A program made the translations under genes and the position numbers. The notes under the pieces are model-generated. The model saw only the letters and a list, made by a program, of their open reading frames with translations. It had not been told where the DNA came from and did not search any database. A stretch of DNA of 64,000 bases from Schizochytrium sp. CCTCC M209059 (Eukaryota; Sar; Bigyra; Thraustochytrida; Thraustochytriidae): positions 384,595 through 448,594 of the forward strand of contig KN805385.1 of NCBI GenBank assembly GCA_000818945.1. The letters run 5' to 3'. Position 1 is the first letter of the stretch. The number at the start of each line of letters is the position of its first letter. Below, one piece after another: positions 1 through 9,783 of the stretch.

Positions 1-1341
1 CAAGGTAATGTCTTTTCGATTGATCCACACATGGGTGTCCCACATTCGCCCATCAATACAATGCATCCTCACGACGTTCTCTTTACGCTGCGACCATGTA
101 ACCTTGGCAAACTTGGGGCTCTCGAAAAAGTAAGCGGCCCACCAGGCAAGCTTGGCCTGCTTTGAGTGCGCACAATGCCCATTTGTCGGTATCCCATCCA
201 CGATTCCATCAATGGCTAGAGATGCATGCCTGCCATTGTAAGTTGAGACTTGCTGTGCATGTAAAAGTTTTATCTCTTTGCCGGACTTCTCGTCGCGAAC
301 CTCAACGTTGCAAAGTGTAATGTATGCTTCCTCGCCAGAACAGCCTCTCTTGTTCCATGCTACACTTTGCTCAAATCTGAGGACGTTGGCAACAGCTGTC
401 GTGTGTGAGTTTGTAACGTCGATGCCATCAAGCTCCACCTTGATCTTGTCCATTCGCCCTTGACAACGATCGAGGCGAGGATAGATTTCAATCCGCTCCA
501 CGGCCGCCCCGAGCACACCAGCAGTCCACCTTGTCCCGACGATGTTAGCCGAATGGAAAAAGGTGGTGAAGTCCCCATCGGCTGCAAGTACTGCGGGATG
601 CTGCCCTTCTTCGGAGGTGGCGGCAATCGCAACTAGAGTTCCGCTGCCTGTGCTGACTTTTACCTTGACTTCTGCGATTTGAAGCGCGTTCTCTTTACAA
701 TCATCTCGAGAGTAAATTGCTTCTGCCGGGCCGCTAATGCTAATAACATGATGGTAGGTAAGAATGTCCTTGTCTGGAAATCGTAATCCATCAACATAGA
801 CTTGCAGACGCCCGCTTTCCGTGTTCTTGGTCGTGCGCACATAGATTCGATTGATCTTATTTTTCTTTTCGTATCTCAAGGTGTGCTTGTATTCGGAAAA
901 GTTTGAAGGCACACATGTGAAAGGATCCCCATCGGATGCGAAGTCATCTTCGACAACTTGAATTGTTTCTCTGTCGCTTGTAACAGCGCTCACTTCGCAA
1001 ATATTCATACCTGCTGGCACCGCCACAACAAGCTCTCCATAACTCGGCTCATCAGAGTTCAAGTCACCGAATGTCGAGGAAAGGGTGTCCTCCACCGTCG
1101 CTGGGGCAAAAATAACAATCGCCAGGACGGTCACAACACTGACCACAAGGAATACCTGCCCAACGAGCCTCCAGCTGCATTTTTCCCAGCCTCTTCTCCC
1201 CTCTTGTGTGCGTTTTTCGCAAGGTTCTTCATCATAAGAGTCGTCTCCTCCTTGCGCATATTCGTCTTCTCCCTGCGCGGATACGGTCGCGCCACGTGCA
1301 CCATCCTCGAGTAGACTGACCATCTCATACTCCAGCGGCAT
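1..1341 (-). CDS. Membrane-anchored protein with tandem F5/8-type-C / fucolectin-like domains (3' end cut by window edge)
   Basis: The frame is open from an ATG at 1341 to the left edge (447 codons, no stop), so the gene is partial. The start was chosen because it is the last in-frame ATG before an upstream in-frame stop near 1428. Residues 1-58 are acidic and polar with no signal peptide. Residues 59-80 form one hydrophobic span (GQVFLVVSVVTVLAIVIF), suggesting a type II membrane anchor with the rest outside or luminal. About residues 245-310 carry a discoidin-like pattern (AVLAADGDFTTFFHS ... RIEIYPRLDRC). Residues 348-447 match the fucolectin (F-type lectin) layout closely: STYNGRHASLAIDG, then LAWWAAYF, SPKFAKV and a distal R-x-D/W strand. 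These folds usually bind glycans or phospholipid heads; fucose binding here is inference. The ligand-binding His/Arg set was not verified. Confidence 0.75.
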   Translation of the reverse strand, partial: MPLEYEMVSLLEDGARGATVSAQGEDEYAQGGDDSYDEEPCEKRTQEGRRGWEKCSWRLVGQVFLVVSVVTVLAIVIFAPATVEDTLSSTFGDLNSDEPSYGELVVAVPAGMNICEVSAVTSDRETIQVVEDDFASDGDPFTCVPSNFSEYKHTLRYEKKNKINRIYVRTTKNTESGRLQVYVDGLRFPDKDILTYHHVISISGPAEAIYSRDDCKENALQIAEVKVKVSTGSGTLVAIAATSEEGQHPAVLAADGDFTTFFHSANIVGTRWTAGVLGAAVERIEIYPRLDRCQGRMDKIKVELDGIDVTNSHTTAVANVLRFEQSVAWNKRGCSGEEAYITLCNVEVRDEKSGKEIKLLHAQQVSTYNGRHASLAIDGIVDGIPTNGHCAHSKQAKLAWWAAYFFESPKFAKVTWSQRKENVVRMHCIDGRMWDTHVWINRKDITL

Positions 1342-1479
1342 CGCGCCACACGCACGGCACGTGTGTAGTGAAGTAGTTCTGTTGTCAAAAAGAAAAAACC
1401 AGATGCCCGATGGAGTGATATGATCTTACAACCAATCTCTGTTGCCGGCCGTCAGCGTGAACGCGCCGAAGCCGCTTAC

Positions 1480-1521
1480 GCAGCTCACAGGCAGCTCACA
1501 GGCAGCTCACAGGCAGCTCAG
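1480..1521. repeat. 11-bp tandem repeat (GCAGCTCACAG, about 3.7 copies)
   Basis: Unit GCAGCTCACAG begins at 1480, 1491 and 1502, with a partial fourth copy from 1513. It lies in the 187-bp gap between two tandem minus-strand genes: 3' of the F-box gene and 5' of the membrane-protein gene. Confidence 0.9.
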
Positions 1522-1528
1522 AGCCCGC

Positions 1529-3424
1529 TCAAGCCAGACGCAACACGTGGCCAAAGGCGTAGATCCCAGCGCAGTCCACGTTGACGGTCGCAAGCGTGGA
1601 CACCCGTTTTTCCGAGCGAATAAGCTTCGCGCAAATAAGCCTTGTAAGTCGCGGTTTGGGCAAAGGTATGTCAAGCTGCGCGCACGAGGTCCCTGGCGCC
1701 ATAACGAACCACACGACGGGATAAACCCCGTCTTCTTCTTCCTCTATACAGCGACGCCGAGGACGATCAAAAATCACCAAGCAGACTGAGCCACGCACGC
1801 GGACTTCGGCAATAGGAGGCAGCAGGCCCTGATCTGACAGGGCCTCGACGTCTTCGATGGTCTCAAGGTCGTCAAAGAGCGAGACACTCGGAAGCGACTT
1901 GAACTCCGCGACTCGATCTGCGAGCCTCGCAGCTGCGGCCTGGGACTCATGTTGCTCGTCACAAGACGGGTCTTTCGGAGATGATTCCGACTCTTGGCTC
2001 GACCGTGCAGGTTGACCGCTATCAACCGTATCTTTTCGGGCAGCTGAGGTACTCAACTCTTCTTCTGGATGCGCGGCGTTCTTCCCATTTTGCTGCGGAC
2101 TGAGTAACGATGATGGGTCCCCAAAGAAGATGACGCCGCAATTTACAGGGCACGAAAAGTTGCCGTCGCGGTCGACGACAAGCCGACGCACTACTGCAAT
2201 ATCACGATGCTGGTTTGCGTGGCGGAAAAACACTCCAGGGCGGACAACTTCATCGTCTGTTTCTCCCATGAGGTAGGCGTCGTGGAAAAGAAGACGGTCT
2301 CCGCGTGCTGCGCCGTCAAGCACGACGCTGTTTTCGGCGGCAACACTCGCCACCGTCTCTTGAATAATTTTGCGTTGCAAGAGCTGCAGTCCGTTTCGAT
2401 AGGCTTCTCGCGCGCGACGGCGGATCGAGAACACATTGTACAAGCCGAATTTGGCCGAAACGAGCACGTCGAGACCAGCTGGACTCTGCACCAGGCGCGT
2501 GAACATCGTCTCGAGCTCGTCTGTGCTGGCTCGGTTAAGGAGGTTCGGGTGCGAGCTAATGTTGTAATATGATCCTTTGAGACAGGCCAAGAGGGCTCTG
2601 CGTCGCATGTTTTCTTTGCGCTCCGCGAGCGTCTCTTCGTGCGGCGAGCAATTTGCACGCAAAGGGCCAGCAACCACACCGCACAACAAGACGTTGGCGC
2701 TGCGTTGACTGCAATAAAATGACTTGCTGTCAGGCCGAAAGACGGTTCCGGCCCAGTTTCGCTGCGCAGGTCCGCTCATCTGACCACTGTGCCCGCCATC
2801 GGTGTAAAAGCCCAAAACGTCGATCACATCATCGCCGTGAGATTGCTGCTTCATGCAGTCGTGCCATGTTCCATTTGAAAGCACTCGTCGCCGTCGTATT
2901 GCGTGTTTACGCTTGACGGAATCGGCGCAGAGGGAGCATCCTGCAACATGGTTGCGCAGCACCGGTAGTTTCGAGGCTCCAAGGTGCTCCAAGAGGACCC
3001 ACTTCCACAGCAAGTCATCGCGGGAGGCATCTCGCAGACGCCTGCACACCCTGCCAACCAGGGCGAGATCTCCTGCGCGCGAAGCGGTCATCCTTATGAT
3101 ACGGTGCAGCACCTCGTCGGGAAGCTTGAGAAGAGGGCTGCTCAGATCCGACGCGCTCCCCAAGGCATCCGTAAAGGAGTGATGGGGTGGACATCCCGAC
3201 TCAAGGTCCAAGGCGCCCGGTTCTGCGTTTGAAAAATCTTTTGCGAAGAAGTCATGTTCACTGTTTACGACACGCGCTTTTCTTCCCATGCTGCTGTTGC
3301 CGCTCTTGTCGTCGCTGTCGTCGTCGCTTTTTTCGTCGCCGTCGTCATCGTCATTGTTGTTGTCGAGTCTCGTCTCCGCAAGCAAGGCCACCGCGAGGTG
3401 CATGTCCTTGGCGGCTTGGGCCAT
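1529..3424 (-). CDS. F-box domain protein of unknown substrate
   Basis: A single exon encodes 631 residues, from ATG at 3424. Residues 1-90 are low-complexity Asp/Ser-rich (DNNNDDDDGDEKSDDDSDD). About residues 97-150 hold an F-box-type helix bundle (LPDEVLHRIIRMTASR ... LVGRVCRRLRDASRDDLLWKWV), the Skp1-docking module of SCF ubiquitin ligases. The middle (about 190-420) is a soluble region I do not recognise; it contains HPNLLNRASTDELETMFTRL and a basic helix IRRRAREAYRNGLQLLQRK. A Ser/Glu-rich linker follows, and the C-terminal 120 residues contain beta-strand-like segments (VYPVVWFVMAP). By family knowledge it would recruit a substrate to an SCF complex. No LRR, WD40 or Kelch substrate-binding repeat is visible. 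The minus orientation places its start opposite the kinase gene across a 1.7-kb divergent spacer. Confidence 0.75.
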   Translation of the reverse strand: MAQAAKDMHLAVALLAETRLDNNNDDDDGDEKSDDDSDDKSGNSSMGRKARVVNSEHDFFAKDFSNAEPGALDLESGCPPHHSFTDALGSASDLSSPLLKLPDEVLHRIIRMTASRAGDLALVGRVCRRLRDASRDDLLWKWVLLEHLGASKLPVLRNHVAGCSLCADSVKRKHAIRRRRVLSNGTWHDCMKQQSHGDDVIDVLGFYTDGGHSGQMSGPAQRNWAGTVFRPDSKSFYCSQRSANVLLCGVVAGPLRANCSPHEETLAERKENMRRRALLACLKGSYYNISSHPNLLNRASTDELETMFTRLVQSPAGLDVLVSAKFGLYNVFSIRRRAREAYRNGLQLLQRKIIQETVASVAAENSVVLDGAARGDRLLFHDAYLMGETDDEVVRPGVFFRHANQHRDIAVVRRLVVDRDGNFSCPVNCGVIFFGDPSSLLSPQQNGKNAAHPEEELSTSAARKDTVDSGQPARSSQESESSPKDPSCDEQHESQAAAARLADRVAEFKSLPSVSLFDDLETIEDVEALSDQGLLPPIAEVRVRGSVCLVIFDRPRRRCIEEEEDGVYPVVWFVMAPGTSCAQLDIPLPKPRLTRLICAKLIRSEKRVSTLATVNVDCAGIYAFGHVLRLA

Positions 3425-3791
3425 GGTTGCGTTGCCGGGGAGGTATATATTTACACACAGACGGCTAGTACAAGCTCAGCCGCAAGAGGCGCAGCGAGCG
3501 CTGTCTGCGCGCAGCGTCGGGGAGCGAAAGTTCTCCGTGCGCGCTGCAGGCAGGGTCCCGACAGCGCGCACTATTCCAAGGTGTCCAAACCAAGCTTGCT
3601 TGCCTGCTGCTGTCTTGCACGCACGGTGTCTTCCTGCTCACAAGCACGCACAGATCTACTGCGGAACCGGTGCAGAACACGCCTGTTCAACGCAGCTTCT
3701 TCTATTCTCGCAGCGGCCATCGGGCTGTAGCCTGGTAGCAGGCAAACTAGCGCAGCATTTCCCGTGTCGGGGGGGCTGCAATTACGTGCGT

Positions 3792-3835
3792 GCCAGGCCA
3801 GGCCAGGCCAAGCCAGGACAGGCCAGGCCAGCCAG
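3792..3835. repeat. CCAGG/GGCCA short tandem repeat
   Basis: Degenerate 5-bp units (CCAGG, CCAAG, CCAGGA) are repeated about nine times and followed by AGCTAGCTAGC. Confidence 0.8.
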
Positions 3836-4140
3836 ATAACTATAGAACTACATCAGCCAGCCAGCTAGCTAGCTTCCTGCCGTGGTGCGTGTCTCATCGC
3901 TTGCAAAGAATTCGCTTGTCTTGTACGCTGATGGTGGTGTGGCTCGTATCGCTGACGCCATTGCTGTTGCTTCTGGCCGCCGGGGAGACGAAGCGATGAC
4001 TTTCCTGCAATTGTTCACAGTCACCTAACAAAGCAAATTGGCTGGTTCGTGCTTGGGAAAATGCTTGCGGCTCATGCGGCTCATGCTGCTCATGCTGCTG
4101 CTTGACCTCGACCATGTGGTGGCAGACATCGCGATCTCGA

Positions 4141-4189
4141 GACGACGCAAGACGAGACGTGACGAGACGACGCAAGACGAGACGACGAA
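4141..4189. repeat. GACGAGAC / GACGCAAGACGA imperfect tandem repeat
   Basis: Related units GACGACGCAAGACGAGAC occur twice back to back in the divergent spacer. Confidence 0.75.
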
Positions 4190-4714
4190 AATAACGGCCA
4201 CACCTGGTGTATGATGTATGACGACTGTCCAGGCGTGCAAGATCTGCTTCGCTAAACTTGTGCTGCGATGTGGGTCAAAGCTTCCTCGCCGTGCTCCTAC
4301 CAACAGCACCGTGACAGTCGGCGAAGGAAGCACCACTTTGGTGGCCGCACCACTAGGCGCAGATCGTGAGCAAAGAATCTTCTCCCATGAGGCCCGCCCT
4401 GCGTCCCTTCAATGAAAGAACAAAACGCTTCACCGCGCTCACAGCCTCGAGGGGATCGACCTCCGTCCGCGTCGCTCTCGCAAACGCAATCGCGGTCGCA
4501 TGCGCGCGAGCTTCCCCCGCCTCCTTCCGTTACGCCGCATCTCTCCAGTCCCGCGAGGGTATATTCTATACCACCCAGAAGAAGAACAACAACTCGAAGA
4601 AGAAGAAGAAGAAGAAGTAGAAGACGTGGGTGGTGATTGCAATTTCAGTTTCTTCGTTCTTCTCGTTTTCCTTCATCATGCGATGCAAATAAAAGGGAAA
4701 GCAAGACATTGTTC

Positions 4715-4753
4715 TTCATTCATTCATTCATTCATTCATTCATTCATTCATTC
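4715..4753. repeat. (ATTC)n microsatellite
   Basis: About ten perfect ATTC units lie roughly 380 bp upstream of the kinase start. Confidence 0.95.
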
Positions 4754-5135
4754 CTTTTTCCTGTCCCCGAAGCGTTCTTTCCCAAGGCCCCGTTCCACCG
4801 CCCTCTTCCTCTCCACCGCCGAGGAGCGTTCTTTCTCAGCACCGGTTCGCCTCCGTTCCATCCATTGGGCGACGCTGCGGGCGGGTGTCTGCCTGCTTGC
4901 CGCCTCTGCCTCCCTCTGCCTCCGTGGAGAAAGCAGGAGAGCAGGGCAGGCAGCGAAAGCAGCAAGCAGAACGGAGACCGCGAGCTCGCGCAGCTCGGGC
5001 GAGACTCGCGCGCGCAGGAGCGGGCGGCGGCGGAGCTGCTGCTGCCGACGCGGGCGCTGCCCTCGCGCGCGCGCGTCCTGCGCCCCGGGCCGCCTCCCCC
5101 GCGCGGAGGCGCGGGCGCGGGCCTGGAGCGGCGCG

Positions 5136-8100
5136 ATGGAGCCCGAGCTGAAGCAGCTGCTCCTCAAGGATGGCCTCGTGCTGGGCCCGCAGATTGGCCA
5201 GGGCAGCTTCGGAACGGTCTTCCGGTGCACAGACGTCAAAACGCAAATCGCCTACGCCGTGAAAAAGGTCGACTTGCGCGTCCTGCGCATGCAGCCCCAC
5301 TTCATGATGGAGAGGCTCAAGCGAGAGTGCTCCGTCCTGCAAAACCTGAAACATCCGTCCGTGATTCGCCTGTACAAGACCATTGAAGCAAAGGACGCCC
5401 TGCTCATGGTCATGGAAATGGTCCTCGGCATGGAACTCTTCGAAATGATCCTCGCTATCTCGGGCCTCGACGAGGGTGAGGCCTGCGCGGTCTTCATCCA
5501 GCTTGCCTCTGCGCTCGCATACATGCACAATCTGGGCATTGTGCATCGAGACATCAAACCAGAGAATATCCTCGTACAAGGAACCACCGAAAGCGAGGCC
5601 ACCGCCGAAAGCACGGTGTTCCAGGACGCATTTAAACACTTGCGCCCACGCATCAAACTCATTGACTTTGGGCTGAGCAAAGTTCTTAGCTCTGAGCGCG
5701 GCGGCTCCATCGCCAAGAGCCTCGTAGGAACCCCCCGGTACGTGGCGCCCGAGATTATCGAGGTCGGCGAGCGGGCGCGTCGAGAGTCGCGCACGCTCGG
5801 TGCCCCGTCCACCCCCGCGATCGACGACGCACTCTCGTACAGCGAAAAGGTAGACTGTTACTCTACTGGTGTCCTCTTGCACGTCACGCTGGCTGCCTGC
5901 TTTCCCCAGTTCGAGACCGGCCAGCGCGTCATTTACTCTGACCCGCGGATCGCGCGCGTCTCGACTCAGGCCAAGGATCTCATCTCTAAACTGATGGATC
6001 CTAACCCGCGCACGCGATGCACCATTGTCGAGGCCCTTCGTCATCCCTGGGTGCATGAACACCATCCTCGTGCTGCCCAAGCCGCTCTCAAGATTGCCAA
6101 CATTCAGCTTCCGCTCAGTCCTGAATCTTCGCCTTCGCACTCCCCCTCGCAGTCGCCCACGGCGGACATGTTTCCGCGCGGGCCCATGCGCATCAGCGTC
6201 GTTGACCACATGAATGGCGCCATTTCATCGTCTGCCACCAAGTCGGAGACGGCAACCTCGGGCGACGCAAGCACGGCTTCCTCCCGATCCCAGGCCTCAA
6301 CTCATTCGCGTGCTTCTGAGCCTGCGCGCACGAGTGCCGAGGCGGCCATGGACGGGGCGTCTTTTGCGCCGGAGCAGCGGCCCAAGAGCGCTGCTGCAAT
6401 GTCCGAGCCCCCGCGATATCCGACAACGCCCACGCAACAACACATCGGGGCAAGGTCCGAGTCGGCAACGGAGAGAACCGGCTCGAACACGAGCGGGAGC
6501 GGGACCAAGGAGATCAATCGTCTCTTTGATCAAGTCTCGGCGGCCGCTGCCGAGTTTGAGGGTATCGCAAGCGGTGGCTCTATGGACTCGGTCCATCTCG
6601 ATCGCATGAATTCTGCCACGGGAAGCCAGGGCAGCGAGGCCGCCGCGCACCTCGGATCTGGTTTTCACGAGTCCTCTACGGATCGCTACACGGGCATGAA
6701 GCGGCAGATTTCGCGCGCAGCTCCGCGAGATGCCAGCCAAACGGGCGACGAACTTCTTGCTGAGACGATGCACGGCAAGTATGGTCGACGCGCGCGCAAC
6801 GCGTCAGAATCGTCGATGAGATCGAACTCGCGATCGTCGATCGAGGTGCTCAACCTTCCAGGCGCCGCCAACGGCGTCTGGGGCCCGCTCAAGGAGGCGC
6901 GATCTCGACCTGGTAGTGTCACCTCAGACACGGATTCTTCGAGCGGCAACGAGGATTCGCCCTCTTCGCCTGCTGACCCGCCTCTCGATGACATCAATGA
7001 GCACGAGCGTCTCTACGATACTACCGAGACTGAAATGCATGCGAGATCGGCTGCAGCGCCGGCCCCTACGAGTCAGCCAGTGTCCACGGTGGCAAGAACG
7101 CAGTCGCCTCGTGCGGCGGGCCGAACGGCAGCCTCGAGCACCGCGCCCACTGCACCAAGGGCACCTTCTGGCTTTGTGGGAGACAGTATCATCCCCCGCG
7201 CGCACGCAGACCTCGCCAACGTCGAGGTTCCCTCCGAGAACAATGCGATCATCAACCCGGATCTGCTGTTGCAGCTGCAGACGCAGATTGCGCAATGCTT
7301 CCACCAATCGTTTGATGCCTTTAAAGACGACGACGTTGTCTCGCCGGGTATCGTTTCGAGTGCTGTGGCGAGCCGCGAGCTTTTGGGAGCCTCGCAAACG
7401 ATTTTAAAGAAACTCGAGCATACGTCGATCTCGGTGACGGACCTAATTCCGGACATGCAGATTGCAGTGGAGGAGGGTGAGTTTGGAATGGCCATTCAGT
7501 GCTTTGACACCATCAAAGAGTGGATTCGCGGCATTCAGAACGAGTCACAGGACCTCCTCAAGGCCAATGTCAAGGTCATTGCCGCTGTGAACAATACTTT
7601 GCAGCTTGCGCGCAGGCGTCATCGCGTTCATGCCGCCGCGGCTGCGGGGTACCGCGTCACGGATGCAGTTGCTGTCGAGAAGAGCAACGATGCCCGCGTC
7701 AAGCACGCGAATGGCATCAATTCTTCAGGCACGGGCGCGAGCGCTGGCGCGGTGGAAGCTGCCGAGGAGGGCCAGATTCAGTCCACCAAGGCCCTTGAAG
7801 AGCAAGAGCAGGCAAAAATGGACCTCGAGACGACAACACCCTCGGCGCTTGCCTCATTGCGTGACCGGCAAAAGCTTGCTCAAGAGCAACGCGAAAACGA
7901 GCGCGTCCTTGAAGAGCAGATCCGAACGTACAACCGTGAACTTGCCGAAGCTCAGCGGCTCAAGGCCGAAGCTGCTGCGAGCGGGGACCTTGACGAGGAC
8001 GAGGCCTCTGTCGTGCTGCCGGGCGAGTTCAGTGTTGTCTCTTTGCAGCCGGGTGCCGAACACCTGGAACCCATCAGCAAAGCTTTGGCCATGCTCAAGG

Positions 8101-8366
8101 AGATTGATCGACTCTTACAAAAGCATGCCTCGTTTTGGTCTCACATGGAGGTCGTCGTTGATGTGTTGTTGCAGCGCGCGAATCATGTGGAGACAATGGT
8201 TAACTACTCGCGAAATCCGCGCCTCCGTGGCCGTTTTCTTGAGCGCGTCGAAGACTACTCGCAAATGTGGACTCGCATAACACACATGTGCCAACAGTTC
8301 AACAACAAGTTGCACGCTGTTGAATGTGTTAACATGTATGGCTTCCTCACTGATTCGATCGGGTAG
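5136..8366 (+). CDS. CAMK-like serine/threonine protein kinase with long C-terminal helical extension
   Basis: A single exon encodes 1,076 residues. The start is the ATG at 5136 (MEPELKQLLLKDG), just before the kinase fold; the frame is open 212 codons further upstream but that stretch is repeat-derived. The kinase domain is about residues 15-310: glycine loop GQGSFGTV, VAIK-type lysine K43 (AVKK), HRDIKPEN with catalytic D139, DFG D177 and GTPRYVAPE. All key residues are present, so it should be active. The C-lobe helix pattern (LISKLMDPNPRTRCTIVEALRHPWV) is CAMK-group. No forkhead-associated or calmodulin site is evident. Residues 320-700 are Ser/Thr-rich and disordered. Residues 707-1076 are helical and charged, starting LLLQLQTQIAQCFHQSFDAF, and are unlike any domain I know. 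The closest family cannot be named. Confidence 0.85.
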   Translation: MEPELKQLLLKDGLVLGPQIGQGSFGTVFRCTDVKTQIAYAVKKVDLRVLRMQPHFMMERLKRECSVLQNLKHPSVIRLYKTIEAKDALLMVMEMVLGMELFEMILAISGLDEGEACAVFIQLASALAYMHNLGIVHRDIKPENILVQGTTESEATAESTVFQDAFKHLRPRIKLIDFGLSKVLSSERGGSIAKSLVGTPRYVAPEIIEVGERARRESRTLGAPSTPAIDDALSYSEKVDCYSTGVLLHVTLAACFPQFETGQRVIYSDPRIARVSTQAKDLISKLMDPNPRTRCTIVEALRHPWVHEHHPRAAQAALKIANIQLPLSPESSPSHSPSQSPTADMFPRGPMRISVVDHMNGAISSSATKSETATSGDASTASSRSQASTHSRASEPARTSAEAAMDGASFAPEQRPKSAAAMSEPPRYPTTPTQQHIGARSESATERTGSNTSGSGTKEINRLFDQVSAAAAEFEGIASGGSMDSVHLDRMNSATGSQGSEAAAHLGSGFHESSTDRYTGMKRQISRAAPRDASQTGDELLAETMHGKYGRRARNASESSMRSNSRSSIEVLNLPGAANGVWGPLKEARSRPGSVTSDTDSSSGNEDSPSSPADPPLDDINEHERLYDTTETEMHARSAAAPAPTSQPVSTVARTQSPRAAGRTAASSTAPTAPRAPSGFVGDSIIPRAHADLANVEVPSENNAIINPDLLLQLQTQIAQCFHQSFDAFKDDDVVSPGIVSSAVASRELLGASQTILKKLEHTSISVTDLIPDMQIAVEEGEFGMAIQCFDTIKEWIRGIQNESQDLLKANVKVIAAVNNTLQLARRRHRVHAAAAAGYRVTDAVAVEKSNDARVKHANGINSSGTGASAGAVEAAEEGQIQSTKALEEQEQAKMDLETTTPSALASLRDRQKLAQEQRENERVLEEQIRTYNRELAEAQRLKAEAAASGDLDEDEASVVLPGEFSVVSLQPGAEHLEPISKALAMLKEIDRLLQKHASFWSHMEVVVDVLLQRANHVETMVNYSRNPRLRGRFLERVEDYSQMWTRITHMCQQFNNKLHAVECVNMYGFLTDSIG

Positions 8367-8862
8367 GCGTGTTGCCTACCCATCTGCCCCCTCACCTACC
8401 TAGCCGTCCGCCCGTCCATCTGTACGTCCTTTGTTTTCGTATGATGTGATGTGATGTGATGGGAGGTGAGGTGAGATGAGATGTTCGATTTTCGTCGACA
8501 GTGAGTGCAAGAAACGAAGAAATTGTTTTTGCTCACCAGGTCAAACAATCAAGGCGCGCAATTGTTTGCACAAAGACGTTGTGCACATGGAGCCGTCTCC
8601 CGTCCCCTCCCCTTTTTGGTTTGTTATAACGTGACATGTTTTAGTTCAGAGCGAACAGGTTTGCACCACGGCACGAAACTTGCAAGTCGTGCCTTTGCAA
8701 AAAGAAAAACGAAAAAACGAAAAAAGAAAAGAAAAGAAGAGAAAGGAAGACCGTCACCGTAATAACTTCCACCCCACCTTGTCTGATAGCAGGAAAAGAT
8801 TTCCAACAATTTTATTACTTTGATCCAACTTTGATCAATTTTGCCGTACATCATTGCTTCGC
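8367..8862. other. Convergent 3' intergenic region
   Basis: This region lies between the ends of the kinase (+) and REV7 (-) genes. It holds a GATGT/GAGGTGA short repeat at 8438-8482 and an A-rich GAAAA tract at 8700-8752. No gene was seen. Confidence 0.6.
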
Positions 8863-9783
8863 TTATTCCAACGGACTGTAATCGAATTCATTTTCTGCTG
8901 CAAGCTGATGTGTTTGCGCACCAAAGGCATCTTCCGATGAAGATGAAGGCGGCGCTATCCAGTCCTCGTTGGAGGCGCTGACTTGAGTGCCTAATCCTCC
9001 GTTGTCCTGGTCCGCACCCTCATCAGACGCTTCGTCAGTCTCTTGCTGCCGATGATTCTTCTTTGCATCTGCGTCGTGATTTGCTGATGATCTCTTCTGT
9101 AAATCATCCTCCTGCTCCACGACCTCACTTTCTTGTAAAGCGCGACAAGTAACTTGCTCCTTTACAAGGGGCTCGGCGTCGCGAGTGGACTTTTCAGGCA
9201 TTTGGGGTTTTGTCTCGTGAAAGCTCTGAACAAATGCTTCAAGCTCGATGCCCGAGGTCACCGGGACAGTCAAAATAGGCTCGATTGCTTGTACGCGTGA
9301 AGGCGGAGCTTGGAGTGCACCAGGTACCTCGCGTATCCACGAAGCGTGGTATGCAGTCGGGTCGACGTTATGACAAACGAGCAGAAGCGAGAATGTGCGT
9401 CCTTCTACGACTGGCGCAGATCCAAGGTCCTTACAAAGAACCTTTTCGAAAAAGCATCGACACGCGTCTGCAGTAAGCACTGCGCCGTTCGCAGCTGCGC
9501 TCGTCTGGAACTTGAGGCGAATGCGCTCTGCAGGCACGGCGTCACTGGGGTCGCGCAGGACAATTTGAATTTCGCTCAACTGGCCCTTGAGCAGCCAGGC
9601 TTCTGCATCGCGCATGTGCTTGTCTACGTACGCGCAGAGCCCCGCGTGCATGCTCTGCCACACCGTAGCGCCCCAGCGCACCGTGCGGCGAAAGGTCTCA
9701 CGCGGGTAGACCCTCTTGCGCCATAGCACCGCGTGTACCGCGAGCGTCAGGAACTCGCCCACATCCGCCGCAGCAGACGCCAT
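8863..9783 (-). CDS. REV7: REV7/MAD2L2-like HORMA-domain protein
   Basis: A single exon encodes 306 residues. Residues 9-190 follow the REV7 (MAD2L2) HORMA pattern: FLTLAVHAVLWRKRVYPRETF matches the opening helix, including the hallmark VYP. It continues with LCAYVDKHMRDAEAWLLKGQ, the strand SEIQIVLRD, RIRLKF, and TFSLLLVCHN. In known organisms REV7 bridges REV3 and REV1 in translesion polymerase zeta, and in animals it also acts in shieldin and in mitotic APC/C control, closing a safety belt around partner peptides. Residues about 205-306 are a Glu/Asp/Gln-rich tail absent from the roughly 210-residue vertebrate protein, probably disordered. The gene is divergent from the SWR1-fusion gene with 673 bp between start codons. 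REV7 is preferred over MAD2 because of the VYP motif and overall spacing. Confidence 0.88.
   Translation of the reverse strand: MASAAADVGEFLTLAVHAVLWRKRVYPRETFRRTVRWGATVWQSMHAGLCAYVDKHMRDAEAWLLKGQLSEIQIVLRDPSDAVPAERIRLKFQTSAAANGAVLTADACRCFFEKVLCKDLGSAPVVEGRTFSLLLVCHNVDPTAYHASWIREVPGALQAPPSRVQAIEPILTVPVTSGIELEAFVQSFHETKPQMPEKSTRDAEPLVKEQVTCRALQESEVVEQEDDLQKRSSANHDADAKKNHRQQETDEASDEGADQDNGGLGTQVSASNEDWIAPPSSSSEDAFGAQTHQLAAENEFDYSPLE

Larger units (their letters stand above)
3425..5135. promoter_or_regulatory. 1.7-kb divergent intergenic region between F-box gene and CAMK-like kinase
   Basis: No credible ORF was found. It must hold both promoters and the two 5' UTRs. It contains several simple repeats: a GGCCA/CCAGG tract at 3792-3835, a GACGAGACGACGCAA-type tract at 4141-4189, GAA repeats near 4577-4615 and ATTC repeats at 4715-4753. 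The part from 4890 to 5135 is very GC-rich and directly precedes the kinase start. A frame open upstream of the kinase runs to 4500, but it would translate the ATTC microsatellite and is judged untranslated. Confidence 0.6.

Noticed and set aside
4500..5135. Upstream extension of the CAMK-like kinase frame to an ATG at 4500 (212 extra residues)
   Set aside because: It would translate the ATTC microsatellite into a repeated FIHS peptide and a GC-rich noise segment with no kinase-family counterpart.
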